Shown: positions 16,915 to 25,268, counted from the first letter of the stretch. The stretch is 46,843 nucleotides of DNA from an uncultured Muribaculaceae bacterium (GCA_910583795.1 CAJTZQ010000028.1:1-46843), one strand, 5' to 3'. Translations and numbers: made by a program. Notes: generated from the sequence alone by a model not told the origin.

Positions 16915-17412
16915 TTAAAATGAAATTTCTGAGATATCTATTCCCAAAATATCTGCAAATATTTCTGCCGCCCTGTTGCGTGAAACGTCTTCACGAAGAA
17001 CTACAAGTATTGTATCACTACCAGGTATTGTGCTTAAAATTTCTTCTTTCCTTCGCATGTCAATGTCATACGCAAGTCCGGCAGCATATCCGATGCGTGT
17101 TTTAATCACGATGAGATGTCCTGAAAAATGTAAAGACAAGAAACCGCTCTGGTAATTTGCCCTTGGTGGTGCTTGACCAAAAGAAAGGATCTTATCTTTC
17201 AAGGAGTCACTGTCAGGCATAACATACATATAAGTGCCTCTGTCGGTCGGCACCTTTGTTGTCCGCAACATTTTCAAGTCGCGCGACAAAGTAGCCTGAG
17301 TTACTTTATGCCCCTTTTGAGACAACAAGTCTGCAAGTTCTTCCTGACTGCCGATACACTGATTGCGAATTAGCTCTACAATCAAATCAATCCTATTTCT
17401 TCTATTTTTCAT
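16915..17412 (-). CDS. argR: Arginine repressor
   Basis: A 165-residue ArgR/AhrC-type regulator. The N-terminal winged helix (RIDLIVELIRNQCIGSQEELADLL, then QATLSRDLKMLR) contains the family's SRDL recognition helix. The C-terminal oligomerisation and arginine-binding part has RIGYAAGLAYDIDM and STIPGSDTILVVLRED, matching the family's GTIAGDDT arginine site. With arginine bound such proteins form hexamers and repress arginine synthesis or activate catabolism. The start is 2 bases from the end of the upstream nuclease gene, indicating co-transcription. Confidence 0.93.
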   Translation of the reverse strand: MKNRRNRIDLIVELIRNQCIGSQEELADLLSQKGHKVTQATLSRDLKMLRTTKVPTDRGTYMYVMPDSDSLKDKILSFGQAPPRANYQSGFLSLHFSGHLIVIKTRIGYAAGLAYDIDMRRKEEILSTIPGSDTILVVLREDVSRNRAAEIFADILGIDISEISF

Positions 17413-17414
17413 TA

Positions 17415-18023
17415 TTACTCTTTTTGAGCGTTTCTATTATCAATTTCATTTTTAATTCTTGCTGCTTCTTCATAGTCCTCGTTTTCCGCAGCGAGCAGCA
17501 TTGCCTCCGACAATTGGGAGATCGACATTTTTGCAAGATCCGATTTTTTCGTGGTTGATGAGGAAACCGAACCTTTTTCTTCCTCATCAACAGAAGAGCC
17601 CTCTGTTTTGCCATCAGAATCAAAACCGGCTTCTCTCAAAACAGATTCGGTGGTAAAAATAGGGGCACCCACTCTTATTGCAAGAGCCACGGCATCTGAC
17701 GAACGGGAATCGACTACTTTCTCAACTTTGCCATCAGAAAAAACAAGATCGGCGGCAAAAACACCATTAGGAAGTTTATAAATATTAACCTCAATCAAAG
17801 ATATGCCAAAAGAAGCAAGCGTTGCCACCATTGTGTCGTGGGTCAACGGACGAGGGGTTGCCACTTCCTGAAGTTTGCATTCAATGGCTTGAGCCTCCGG
17901 AAACCCAATTATAATAGGTATTCTTCTGGTGGCACCCACTTGTTGGAGAATCAGTGCATACACTCCTGATTCTATCTGATTATAGGTAATCCCTACCAAC
18001 TCAAGTCTATATCGTTTTTCCAT
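17415..18023 (-). CDS. Bifunctional nuclease-domain protein with UVR motif
   Basis: A 202-residue protein. Residues 1-135 form a bifunctional-nuclease (BFN, DUF151) domain: GVYALILQQVGATRRIPIIIGFPEAQAIE and VDSRSSDAVALAIRVGAPIFTTE are the family's core motifs. After a Ser/Glu-rich linker, a UvrB/UvrC (UVR) motif closes the protein: SQLSEAMLLAAENEDYEEAARIKNEID. BFN proteins have been reported as DNase/RNase enzymes in a few organisms; the role of this BFN-UVR form in Bacteroidetes is not settled. It lies 10 bases downstream of mnmA and 2 bases upstream of argR. Confidence 0.88.
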   Translation of the reverse strand: MEKRYRLELVGITYNQIESGVYALILQQVGATRRIPIIIGFPEAQAIECKLQEVATPRPLTHDTMVATLASFGISLIEVNIYKLPNGVFAADLVFSDGKVEKVVDSRSSDAVALAIRVGAPIFTTESVLREAGFDSDGKTEGSSVDEEEKGSVSSSTTKKSDLAKMSISQLSEAMLLAAENEDYEEAARIKNEIDNRNAQKE

Positions 18024-18033
18024 ATCTTTTGAA

Positions 18034-19176
18034 TTAGTCGTTCTTTTTTGATTCTTCGGAAACTATATTTTTATTATGATGTCTCCGACGCTTCTTTACA
18101 CCATTTGAAATCATGGCAGAACCAAGACATAAAACTTTATCGGGTGAATATACAATTGCAAATTGTCCGGGAGCTATTCCCTGAACATCACAATCAGAAA
18201 TGATTTTGATTTCATCATCTGAATTTTTAATCAAATGCCCGGTATAAAATTCCGGAGAATGTCTGGTCTTAAATGCAATTTCTATTTTATCACCCACAGC
18301 TCCTAATATACCTGAAAATGGATCCCCACTGATCCAATTCGGTTCTATTAATGGTATTTCCCTACCATATTGGAGTCTGGTGTCATATCCGTTTGACACG
18401 TAAATTACATTGTCCTTAACGTTTTTTCTAACCACAAACCAAGGACCTCCGCTAAGGCGTAATCCTTTACGTTGTCCTATGGTGTAGAACCAATATCCTC
18501 TATGAACACCAATTTTCTTGCCTGTCTCAATTTCTATAACCGGACCTTCTTTCTCTCCAAGATGACGAGCTATGAAATCAGAATAATCTATCTTGCCAAG
18601 GAAACAAATACCTTGAGAATCTTTGCGCGAAGCATTAGGCAACGAAACGTCTTTTGCAAGCTGTCTCACCTCCGATTTATCCATATCCCCAAGAGGGAAC
18701 ATCAAATGAGACAACTGCTCATATGAGATCTGTGCGAGAAAATCAGTCTGATCTTTTACAGGATCCTTTGCAGTTGCAAGATAAAGTTTACCGTCTATTT
18801 CTTTGATCGAAGCATAATGTCCTGTAGCTGTTTTATCAAAATCCTTACCCCAGCGTTCTTCAAAGAATCCGAATTTTATCATTTTGTTGCACATCATATC
18901 GGGATGAGGAGTCAGACCTTCCTTAACAGTCCGCAACGCATAAGCCATTACATGATCCCAATACTCTTCATGAAGAGATACAACTTTTAAGGGTAGCCCA
19001 TATTTCCTCGCAATAAGCGTACACATTTCGATATCTTCATCAGCTGAACAGTCACCTTCTCCATTATCCATCCCTATCCGAATGTAAAAAAGATGAAGAT
19101 CGTGTCCCTCAGATGCCAATTTGTGTACTACAACCGCGCTATCTACCCCTCCAGATATCAAAACAGCTATTTTCAT
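18034..19176 (-). CDS. mnmA: tRNA 2-thiouridine(34) synthase
   Basis: A 380-residue ATP-dependent thiolase that makes 2-thiouridine at the wobble base of tRNAs for Lys, Glu and Gln. The PP-loop is SGGVDS (residues 8-13). The two catalytic cysteines are C96 (HPDMMCNKMIKFG) and C191 (KDSQGICFLG). The loop GHYASI binds tRNA. A basic tail (KKRRRHHNKN) follows the normal end of the fold. The ATG overlaps the doxX stop by four bases (ATGA), so translation is coupled to that gene. Confidence 0.95.
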   Translation of the reverse strand: MKIAVLISGGVDSAVVVHKLASEGHDLHLFYIRIGMDNGEGDCSADEDIEMCTLIARKYGLPLKVVSLHEEYWDHVMAYALRTVKEGLTPHPDMMCNKMIKFGFFEERWGKDFDKTATGHYASIKEIDGKLYLATAKDPVKDQTDFLAQISYEQLSHLMFPLGDMDKSEVRQLAKDVSLPNASRKDSQGICFLGKIDYSDFIARHLGEKEGPVIEIETGKKIGVHRGYWFYTIGQRKGLRLSGGPWFVVRKNVKDNVIYVSNGYDTRLQYGREIPLIEPNWISGDPFSGILGAVGDKIEIAFKTRHSPEFYTGHLIKNSDDEIKIISDCDVQGIAPGQFAIVYSPDKVLCLGSAMISNGVKKRRRHHNKNIVSEESKKND

Positions 19177-19682
19177 ACTTCTTCCAATTCACCTTCACTT
19201 TTATTTTCCGAATGAATAATATGCAGTGAAAGAAAATAATCTACAGAAATTTTACCCGGGCCAACTAAAATCAGAAAGAAATAAACACCGAGGAACATAA
19301 TAGGAAGATACCCTTGTTGATGCCAATCTATAAGATATGTGGCTTCGGTCACATGATCATGAAGCAAATAATATTCAGCGACGAGCATCGCGAAAAAAGG
19401 AGGAATAATCATTACTCTCGTCAAGAATCCAATCATTATAAAAAATGAACATATCACCTCGATGCATATCATGATTATGAGCGAAGTCTCAGAATCCATT
19501 CCAAACACTGACGGGAACAATTCATGGACTTGATCAAAATGTGCAATCTGGCGGATTCCAAACTGCATCAACATGATTCCTATAAACAACCTTAGAAACA
19601 ATCTTCCAAGATTTGTGTAAGAATATCCGGTGAAGCGGAAATAGGTGCGCTTCAAAAATCCGGAAAAGCTCAATCTCCTCAT
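19173..19682 (-). CDS. DoxX-family membrane protein
   Basis: A 169-residue protein with four hydrophobic segments and the DoxX-type opening GRLFLRLFIGIMLMQFGIRQI, then ICIEVICSFFIMIGFLTR. DoxX proteins are small membrane proteins, some linked to quinone or thiosulfate metabolism, but their function is usually unknown. The stop overlaps the mnmA start by ATGA, and the gene starts 19 bases after the DUF5106-type gene, so it belongs to the same transcript. Confidence 0.85.
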   Translation of the reverse strand: MRRLSFSGFLKRTYFRFTGYSYTNLGRLFLRLFIGIMLMQFGIRQIAHFDQVHELFPSVFGMDSETSLIIMICIEVICSFFIMIGFLTRVMIIPPFFAMLVAEYYLLHDHVTEATYLIDWHQQGYLPIMFLGVYFFLILVGPGKISVDYFLSLHIIHSENKSEGELEEV

Positions 19683-19701
19683 TATGATCTAATTTTATAG
19701 A

Positions 19702-20604
19702 TTATTTTGTTAGCTCCAGAACCTTAGAGATTGCGGTTTCCAATGGTGTATTCTTCAATAAAATATTACCTTCGTTGCTTATCAAATATACTGAAGGCAT
19801 TGTCCTGAGATCATATATTTTCTTGAGGTCTTCACCACATCCCACAGTCCATTTTGAAGAGTAATTCACTACTTCGTTTTTCCATCCATCCATTTTATCA
19901 GGCACAATAAAAAGTATGTTGACTTTGCCTTTGGCAACCGCATCGGTTAAAGCTGCGTTTGATTCCATTCTCAATCGCGTGATACGCCAATCTGTGTCTT
20001 TGGGATTTCCAAAAATGATAATAGTACTTGTTGCCATAGGGAAATAATTAGCCTTGTCACCATTTACATTTTCGAAAGAAAACTCTGGTGCTTTACTCCC
20101 TATTGTGGTATTACTTAACACCTTTAATTGATCTTCATATTTTTTCTTTCTTGCCGCCGGAACTTTCTTGTTTTTTACAAGAGCAGTAAGAAACTTTAAG
20201 TAAACCTCATCCACCCAAACCTCAGCACGTGGTCCATAAATATTCTCTTCAGCGGCTTTTGTGAATTGAAGTAACAATACGGGATTTTTAGAAATAGACT
20301 GTATGAGTTTGTCTGTAGCGGCAACGGCCTTATCTTTCGCTGACCATCTCAAAGGAACAGAAAAAACACGAAATGCATCATTAAGGGCATTCTGATCAAC
20401 TGTTGATTTTGATTTAAAATCCATTTGATCCCAAAAATGTTCCACAAGATAGTCCGATTTTTCCTCGAGTGTAGGCAATTCCTGCGGAGCGGTGGGATAT
20501 TCAAACAGAGGTTCTATCTCAATCACTTCCTGAGCATTCATGGTAAAAAATGCTGAAGAAATCGAGATGATTGTAAACAGAACAAATTTATTAATAGTTT
20601 TCAT
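19702..20604 (-). CDS. Secreted DUF5106/thioredoxin-like protein without CxxC
   Basis: A 300-residue protein with a signal peptide (residues 1-24, hydrophobic core FVLFTIISISSAFF, cut near NAQE). Residues 40-170 resemble the helical DUF5106 domain of Bacteroidetes (YLVEHFWDQMDF is typical). Residues 180-300 look like a thioredoxin fold: APEFSFENVNGDKANY, TIIIFGNPK, then MPSVYLISNEGNIL with the cis-Pro. Where a thiol redox centre would stand (usually xxCxxC after the first strand) the sequence is NPKDTDW, so no disulfide chemistry is expected. Likely periplasmic and non-redox. Confidence 0.75.
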   Translation of the reverse strand: MKTINKFVLFTIISISSAFFTMNAQEVIEIEPLFEYPTAPQELPTLEEKSDYLVEHFWDQMDFKSKSTVDQNALNDAFRVFSVPLRWSAKDKAVAATDKLIQSISKNPVLLLQFTKAAEENIYGPRAEVWVDEVYLKFLTALVKNKKVPAARKKKYEDQLKVLSNTTIGSKAPEFSFENVNGDKANYFPMATSTIIIFGNPKDTDWRITRLRMESNAALTDAVAKGKVNILFIVPDKMDGWKNEVVNYSSKWTVGCGEDLKKIYDLRTMPSVYLISNEGNILLKNTPLETAISKVLELTK

Positions 20605-20636
20605 AATATTGTAACTCGTTTTAGTTTTATCAAATA

Positions 20637-21302
20637 TTAATTTTTAACAAAATCATTTATCTGTGCTACCCATTGTAAATAGCCGGTACCTGTAAGATGA
20701 AGTCCATCATTTGTATACTCAGGCTTCAATTTACCGGTATCAGGATCTGCAAGAGTTTCCCAAAGGTTGATAAATACTACATTGTTTTTTACAGCAAGTT
20801 CGTTTAATTGAACATTGAATGCAGTCAATACTTTCTCTTTACCGATGAGATTTTTATAACGTGAAAAGTCATTATTGATAGGCATCACAGACTGGATATA
20901 AAGCTTAGTGGATGGAGACTCATTGACAATCTTCTTGATAAGTCTGTCATATTTTTCGACCAAAGTTGATACCGGCAAATTATGCGAGATATCATTAATG
21001 CCGATAAGAAGGAAAATTTTAGCGGGTTTGCCACTAAGAACATTATCTATTCTTTCATACACCCCATCTATCACATCTGAATTTATACCTCTATTCTTAA
21101 CGTGATAATCCTGAAACAATTCAGAAAACTCTCCTCCGTCAGTAATAGAGTTGCCCACAAACACAATGTCTTGAGAAGAAACCGGTAATTTTTCAAATAG
21201 AGACACCCTCTGCCGCCAATATTCACTTCTTTCTTCGGAGACCGCAGAGAAAGAAGAACTTGCCGATAAAAGTAATGCCAAAAGAATATTGATCGATTTC
21301 AT
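20637..21302 (-). CDS. Secreted SGNH/GDSL hydrolase
   Basis: A secreted esterase-type protein of 221 residues from the Met at 21302, which begins a proper signal peptide (MKSINILLALLLSASSSFSA); an upstream Met at 21314 adds only MIIN. All SGNH blocks are present: block I VFVGNSITDGG (nucleophile Ser), block II RGINSD, block III LLIGINDI, and block V DGLHLTG (Asp and His). Such enzymes often deacetylate sugars or peptidoglycan. Its neighbour is a GlcNAc-kinase-like gene, so an amino-sugar substrate is possible (inference). Confidence 0.88.
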   Translation of the reverse strand: MKSINILLALLLSASSSFSAVSEERSEYWRQRVSLFEKLPVSSQDIVFVGNSITDGGEFSELFQDYHVKNRGINSDVIDGVYERIDNVLSGKPAKIFLLIGINDISHNLPVSTLVEKYDRLIKKIVNESPSTKLYIQSVMPINNDFSRYKNLIGKEKVLTAFNVQLNELAVKNNVVFINLWETLADPDTGKLKPEYTNDGLHLTGTGYLQWVAQINDFVKN

Positions 21303-21310
21303 ATTTATTA

Positions 21311-22165
21311 TCATAGGTTTTCTGAATGATAAGCAATAAGCCCCTCCATAGGACTTGATGTTATCTTGGTGACTTTATATCCTACGGATGCAGCAGCTTC
21401 TCTAAGAATTTTATCAAAATGGAATGCTATTGAACCGGTGAAACTAATGTCGAGAGAATGTGCACCGTCATACATGGCGACATTTCTCTTAACAAATTTC
21501 GTCAGTTCTTTCAAAACAAGGGAGTATATATAAGGATTCCAAAGATTTTTTGCAATAAAGGGTACGAATGATGCAAGAAATTTATTTGGAGCGGGTTTCC
21601 GATAAACGTGATCAAGGATATCAGGCAAACTGAGTTTATACTCATTCAAAAAATCTTCTTTAATATTTTCAGGCAATTGTTCTTTGAATGCATCACTCAC
21701 GAGACGTTTACCAAGAGCTGCACCGCTCCCTTCATCGCCAAGAATATAGCCTAAAGATGGAATTTGGGATATGATATCAGTTCCATCATAAAGACAAGAA
21801 TTCGAACCAGTGCCTATGATACATGCTATTCCTTTTTTGTTGCCGAAAAGAGAACGTGCCGCGGCAAGGAGATCTGAATTTACAAAACATTCCGCATCAT
21901 TCCATGAAGTTTTTAAAGCTGCCTTTACCTTGTCACAAATTTCCGAAGTTGCACACCCCGCACCATAATAATAAATTTCTTCGACCGAATATTCTGTCAA
22001 TATCATATCGTGGACTTTGTGGAATGCACTTTCTATCGCTTCCTGAGAAGAAAGCAATGCGTTGAGTCCATCTGTGGCAAAAGACTGAGCCACTTTACCA
22101 TCAGAACCAAGTAATGACCATTCCACATTAGTAGAGCCGGCGTCAGCTATTAATTTACTTTTCAT
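21311..22165 (-). CDS. BadF/BadG-type kinase, likely N-acetylglucosamine kinase
   Basis: A 284-residue ASKHA-fold kinase from the Met at 22165 (MKSKLIADAGSTNVEWSL), which puts the phosphate-1 loop DAGSTN at the usual place; the longer form from 22222 adds an unlikely 19-residue leader. Phosphate-2 appears as IACIIGTGSNSCLYDG, and LGYILGDEGSGAALGKRLV is a hallmark of BadF/GlcNAc kinase-like proteins. It would phosphorylate an amino sugar such as GlcNAc or a cell-wall derivative in the cytoplasm. It is the first gene of the long minus-strand run. A TAGCTTTG -7-like box lies at 22251-22258, with no good -33. Confidence 0.8.
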   Translation of the reverse strand: MKSKLIADAGSTNVEWSLLGSDGKVAQSFATDGLNALLSSQEAIESAFHKVHDMILTEYSVEEIYYYGAGCATSEICDKVKAALKTSWNDAECFVNSDLLAAARSLFGNKKGIACIIGTGSNSCLYDGTDIISQIPSLGYILGDEGSGAALGKRLVSDAFKEQLPENIKEDFLNEYKLSLPDILDHVYRKPAPNKFLASFVPFIAKNLWNPYIYSLVLKELTKFVKRNVAMYDGAHSLDISFTGSIAFHFDKILREAAASVGYKVTKITSSPMEGLIAYHSENL

Positions 22166-22344
22166 GTATGTATTAATACGAAGGAGGAAAGAATCGGTAA
22201 ATAAAATTATTTGTATAATCAAAAACCAGCGGCTGAGATAAACACCACTGCAAAGCTAATTACACAAGCGATACAAAATTAATAATATTTTTATAAGTAT
22301 ACAATTATTCTTGACAGAAATTATTAAAAAAATATTAAAAAGAA

Positions 22345-22368
22345 AAGGCGTCCCAATTGGGACGCCTT
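22345..22368 (-). terminator. Terminator of the LRR gene
   Basis: A perfect 24-base palindrome (half: AAGGCGTCCCAA). On the minus strand it is followed by a T-rich run (TTCTTTTTAATATTTTTTT). It lies about 75 bases past the LRR stop and separates that gene from the kinase-led run. Confidence 0.85.
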
Positions 22369-22444
22369 CACATTTTCTCTAATCTAACCACCTTTCCGGC
22401 TCGGCGGTTTTACTGTTTTCTATTTGGTTACTTAAGCATAATGC

Positions 22445-23524
22445 TTAGAAACCTTCCGGTTCATCGAAGTTAGACCATTCACCCACAATCTGACGGAGTT
22501 GAGTATCGCCGATTGTACGGAGATCGGTAAGGTTGACATTATAACTAATGTTGAGGTAAGTCAGCATCTGGTCAAAGCTTACATCAAGAGTCTGAAGCTG
22601 GTTATTGCTCAAATTAACTCTCTGGAGGAATGAGAGATTGCTGAGATCAACATAGGTAAGATCATTCCATTCAAGGTTCACAAATCCAAGAGTAGGAGTA
22701 CCCGTTACAGTGAATGTGGTGAGATCATTGTATGGGGCGAAGATATCGTTGAGAGCCTTGCATCCATTTACTACGAGTTCCTGCATGTGGTTGTCGTTGC
22801 AAGCAAGTGTTACCAACGATGGAAGTTCCTGGATATAAAGTTTCTGAATCTTGTTACCCTGAAGGTTAAGGTTTTCAAGCTTTACGAGACCTGCAAGGGT
22901 GATGCCAGAAAGATCATTGTAGCCTGCATAAAGAGTCTTAAGTGCCGGGCAGCTTTCTACAGTTAATTCCTCAAGTCGGTTACTCATACAATTTAAATAT
23001 GTAAGGTTTGCTGCGTTGGAAACATCAAGATCCACGATATGGTTTGATGCAAGATTTAATCTCTTGATAAACGGAGCACCCGTAAGATCAATTTCAGACA
23101 GACGGTTTCTGTTAAGCTTTACTGTCTGGAGCTGGTCACAACCCTGAAGGGTTATGTTTGCAATTCGGTTCTTGGAAGCGTTAAGTTCTACAAGTGCCGG
23201 AGCATTTGCGATCGTAAGCTCTGTGATCTTATTGCTGCTTATGTCAATTTTCTGCAGTGCTGGAAATGCTGAAAGATCAAGAGAGCCTCCGAGATCCTTG
23301 CTATTCCATTTGATGTCTGTGACATGTCCTCCGGAAACTGTGATACCGGGAAGATTAGCTACACTGCCACCCTGGAATCCAAGGGCTTCTCCATTATTAC
23401 CTCCCTTAGCTGAGGGCTGACTGATAAAAGCCTGAAGGCTTTTAGCTTCATTCTTTGAAAGATTTTGGCTCCATGCGCATGAAAGCGACATTACAGCTGC
23501 CAAAAATAATACTGTTCTTTTCAT
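22445..23524 (-). CDS. Secreted leucine-rich-repeat protein
   Basis: A 359-residue protein with a signal peptide (MKRTVLFLAAVMSLSCAWSQ). From about residue 60 to the end it consists of roughly a dozen LRR units of 20-22 residues with the pattern LxxLxLxxNxIxxLxVxxxPxL, for example LVELNASKNRIANITLQGC and LKTLYAGYNDLSGITLAG. This spacing resembles the SDS22/internalin-like LRR class of Bacteroidetes. It probably forms a binding surface in the periplasm or outside the cell. No catalytic domain or sorting domain is visible. It is monocistronic, with its own terminator at 22345-22368. Confidence 0.85.
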   Translation of the reverse strand: MKRTVLFLAAVMSLSCAWSQNLSKNEAKSLQAFISQPSAKGGNNGEALGFQGGSVANLPGITVSGGHVTDIKWNSKDLGGSLDLSAFPALQKIDISSNKITELTIANAPALVELNASKNRIANITLQGCDQLQTVKLNRNRLSEIDLTGAPFIKRLNLASNHIVDLDVSNAANLTYLNCMSNRLEELTVESCPALKTLYAGYNDLSGITLAGLVKLENLNLQGNKIQKLYIQELPSLVTLACNDNHMQELVVNGCKALNDIFAPYNDLTTFTVTGTPTLGFVNLEWNDLTYVDLSNLSFLQRVNLSNNQLQTLDVSFDQMLTYLNISYNVNLTDLRTIGDTQLRQIVGEWSNFDEPEGF

Positions 23525-23844
23525 AACTCGATAATTTAGATTAAGAGAATTTTTGTTTGTTATATCACTAAAACATTTCCTAAATAAATTGGTTTAATCG
23601 GATGCAAATTTTTTTAGTTTTTCTTTGATAAAAGTTAAATATGCATATTATAAGCATGAGATTAGCAAATAAAACAATATTTAATTACGCCTATAATATG
23701 ATAGGATAATTTTTATTAATTTTGCAATATAAACAATCAAACTGTTTATTATTTTTGTCGAGTTTGATTTCTGATAGCTTTTTTCACCCTAAAAGGAAAT
23801 AGCCTAAACGACTTCAAAGAAATATTGATTAAATCTCAAATATA
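23525..23844. other. Divergent intergenic region, AT-rich
   Basis: Separates the LRR gene (minus) from the glycosylase gene (plus). On the plus strand two -7-like boxes are seen, TAATTTTG at 23717-23724 and TATTTTTG at 23750-23757, but neither has a TTTG at -33 spacing. No gene, RNA or clear operator is recognised. Confidence 0.4.
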
Positions 23845-24417
23845 ATGGAATCTGATAAATTAACAAGGTGCAGCTGGTGTGGTAACGATCCGCTTTATGT
23901 TAGATATCATGATAAAGAATGGGGTAGGACAGTGAAGGATGATAAAACACTTTTTGAATTTTTGATTCTTGAGAGTGCACAGGCAGGACTTGCATGGATA
24001 ACTATTCTAAAAAAGAGGGAAGGATACCGTAAGGCATTTCTTGACTTTAATTATAAAGAAGTTGCAAAAATGACTCCGGAAGATGAAAAAAGATTGAGAT
24101 CTGATGATGGCATCATAAAAAACCGGTTAAAGATTCATGGGGCAATTGTAAATGCAAAACTTTTTGGTGAAATAGTAAATGAGTATGGTTCGTTCTACAA
24201 CTATGTGATGACGTTTATGCCAAACGGCGAAAAAATAATCAACGATATTCCAGATCTCAATTATGTGCCGGTGTCTTCAACAGTATCGGATGCAATGAGT
24301 AAAGACATGCGGAAAAGAGGTTTCAAATTTTTCGGAACCACTATTTGCTACTCGTTTCTTCAAGCCACCGGATTCATCGATGATCACATCAATACCTGCC
24401 ATTGCAAAAATAAATAA
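23845..24417 (+). CDS. tag: DNA-3-methyladenine glycosylase I
   Basis: A 190-residue base-excision repair enzyme that removes 3-methyladenine from alkylated DNA. The N-terminus RCSWCGNDPLYVRYHDKEWG and the following LFEFLILESAQAGLAWITILKKREGYRKAFLDF match the Tag family. The C-terminal zinc motif appears as DDHINTCHCK, pairing with the N-terminal Cys and His. Length is normal. The gene converges with the HEAT-like gene across a region that holds two GGGTT-type elements. Confidence 0.94.
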   Translation: MESDKLTRCSWCGNDPLYVRYHDKEWGRTVKDDKTLFEFLILESAQAGLAWITILKKREGYRKAFLDFNYKEVAKMTPEDEKRLRSDDGIIKNRLKIHGAIVNAKLFGEIVNEYGSFYNYVMTFMPNGEKIINDIPDLNYVPVSSTVSDAMSKDMRKRGFKFFGTTICYSFLQATGFIDDHINTCHCKNK

Positions 24418-24439
24418 TTTAAGTTTCGCAAGCTCACTT

Positions 24440-24470
24440 AAGGGTTGAAGGTTAAGGGGTTAAAGGGTTA
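24440..24470 (+). repeat. GGGTT-type 3'-end element, copy 3
   Basis: The plus strand reads AGGGTTGAAGGTTAAGGGGT followed by TAAAGGGTTA, 23 bases after the tag stop codon. The G-rich strand is again the sense strand of the gene that ends here. It forms an imperfect inverted pair with copy 4. Confidence 0.65.
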
Positions 24471-24520
24471 TATAAATGCCGTATATCTAAATAGGCTAAA
24501 TATCAATCCACAATTGGAGA

Positions 24521-24567
24521 TTAACCTTTTAACCTCATAACCCTCAACTTTCGCAAGCGAAAGTTGA
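24521..24567 (-). repeat. GGGTT-type 3'-end element, copy 4, with palindrome
   Basis: The plus strand reads TTAACCTTTTAACC, then TCATAACCCTCAACTTTCGC (identical to copy 1), closing in an 11-base-pair palindrome TCAACTTTCGC/GCGAAAGTTGA at 24544-24567 with two bases between. It lies just past the stop of the minus-strand HEAT-like gene, so the hairpin could end that transcript, although no T run follows. Confidence 0.7.
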
Positions 24568-24589
24568 ATAAATAATTGAACGTTCACAT

Positions 24590-25120
24590 TTAAAATTGAT
24601 TTAGTTTAGCAATTTTTTCTTTTGTCTGTCGTAATGCACTCTTAAGACCTGGGGAAAGAGACTGAAAAGACATCATATCTAAATGCCCTTCCAATTCAGT
24701 AATGAGTTCGGGATAATACCTACATATCTTAAATGCAATATATATTGAGAAGCATCTTATTGCATAAGGTTCGCTTTCAGAGTTAATCTTCGACAAACAG
24801 TAATCAAGTAAATCGGTGCGTAGATGATCAATGTGATATTCCTGATTTCTTAATAATTGAAGAAGCAGACGTTTCTTACATGTATCGGATTCACATAGTA
24901 GCTTATCAATCATTTCATTTTGAAGAGTCAAAAGCCATTCACATTCAGAATGTGGCAAATGAGTCATAACCCAAAGTGCATTTGAGCTAATTCGTCGATC
25001 CTTAGAATGTGTATATTCCCACAATACTTTTTTTGTCTCACAAGATTCCATTGACCATTGCGCCAACTTCTTAATTGTCGCAATATTTAGTTTTTGTGAT
25101 AACACATGCTCTATATCCAT
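24590..25120 (-). CDS. HEAT-repeat-like protein of unknown function
   Basis: A 176-residue all-helical, soluble protein with no signal peptide. The pattern of paired amphipathic helices (RRISSNALWVMTHLPHSE, KRLLLQLLRNQEY, YAIRCFSIYIAFKICRYYPELITELEGHL, LSPGLKSALRQTKEKIAKL) resembles HEAT or armadillo-type repeats. I do not recognise a specific family. Relatives occur as lone hypothetical proteins in Bacteroidales. A -7-like box TAACTTTG lies at 25148-25155 on the minus strand, next to the operators of the divergent operon, so control might be shared. Confidence 0.6.
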   Translation of the reverse strand: MDIEHVLSQKLNIATIKKLAQWSMESCETKKVLWEYTHSKDRRISSNALWVMTHLPHSECEWLLTLQNEMIDKLLCESDTCKKRLLLQLLRNQEYHIDHLRTDLLDYCLSKINSESEPYAIRCFSIYIAFKICRYYPELITELEGHLDMMSFQSLSPGLKSALRQTKEKIAKLNQF

Positions 25121-25186
25121 ATTTACACCAAATATTTACAATAACGACAAAGTTAAGAAATAATCATATTTTTTTATTGGAAAAAA

Positions 25187-25218
25187 TTTGGTTTATATTA
25201 TAAACTATATTAACTTTG
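25187..25218 (+). promoter_or_regulatory. Promoter of the membrane protein/regulator operon
   Basis: TTTG at 25187-25190, a 20-base spacer, then TAACTTTG at 25211-25218, a full match to the Bacteroidetes consensus. Transcription would start near 25225, just before the hairpin at 25228-25253. A candidate operator fills the spacer. Confidence 0.75.
25191..25205. promoter_or_regulatory. Candidate operator 1 (GTTTA-N5-TAAAC)
   Basis: GTTTATATTATAAAC is a perfect 7+1+7 palindrome placed between the -33 and -7 elements of the promoter at 25187-25218. A protein bound here would block RNA polymerase. The same half-sites and spacing recur at 25270-25284. The natural candidate ligand is the winged-helix protein encoded in the operon. 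Confidence 0.6.
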
Positions 25219-25227
25219 CAACGAGTT

Positions 25228-25257
25228 AAGAGCGGAATCGCGCGACCGCTCTTTTTT
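25228..25257 (+). terminator. Leader hairpin followed by T run (attenuator-like)
   Basis: AAGAGCGG (25228-25235), a 10-base loop, CCGCTCTT (25246-25253), then TTTTC. This has the form of an intrinsic terminator but lies about 5 bases after the predicted transcription start and 60 bases before the first start codon of the operon. It may abort most transcripts, protect the 5' end, or yield a tiny RNA. Confidence 0.6.
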
Positions 25258-25268
25258 CAGAATTAAAT

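Noticed and set aside
22261..22340. Full promoter for the kinase-led run
   Set aside because: TAGCTTTG at 22251-22258 fits the -7, but the nearest CAAA/TTTG is 15 bases away rather than 19-21, so I did not list it as a promoter.
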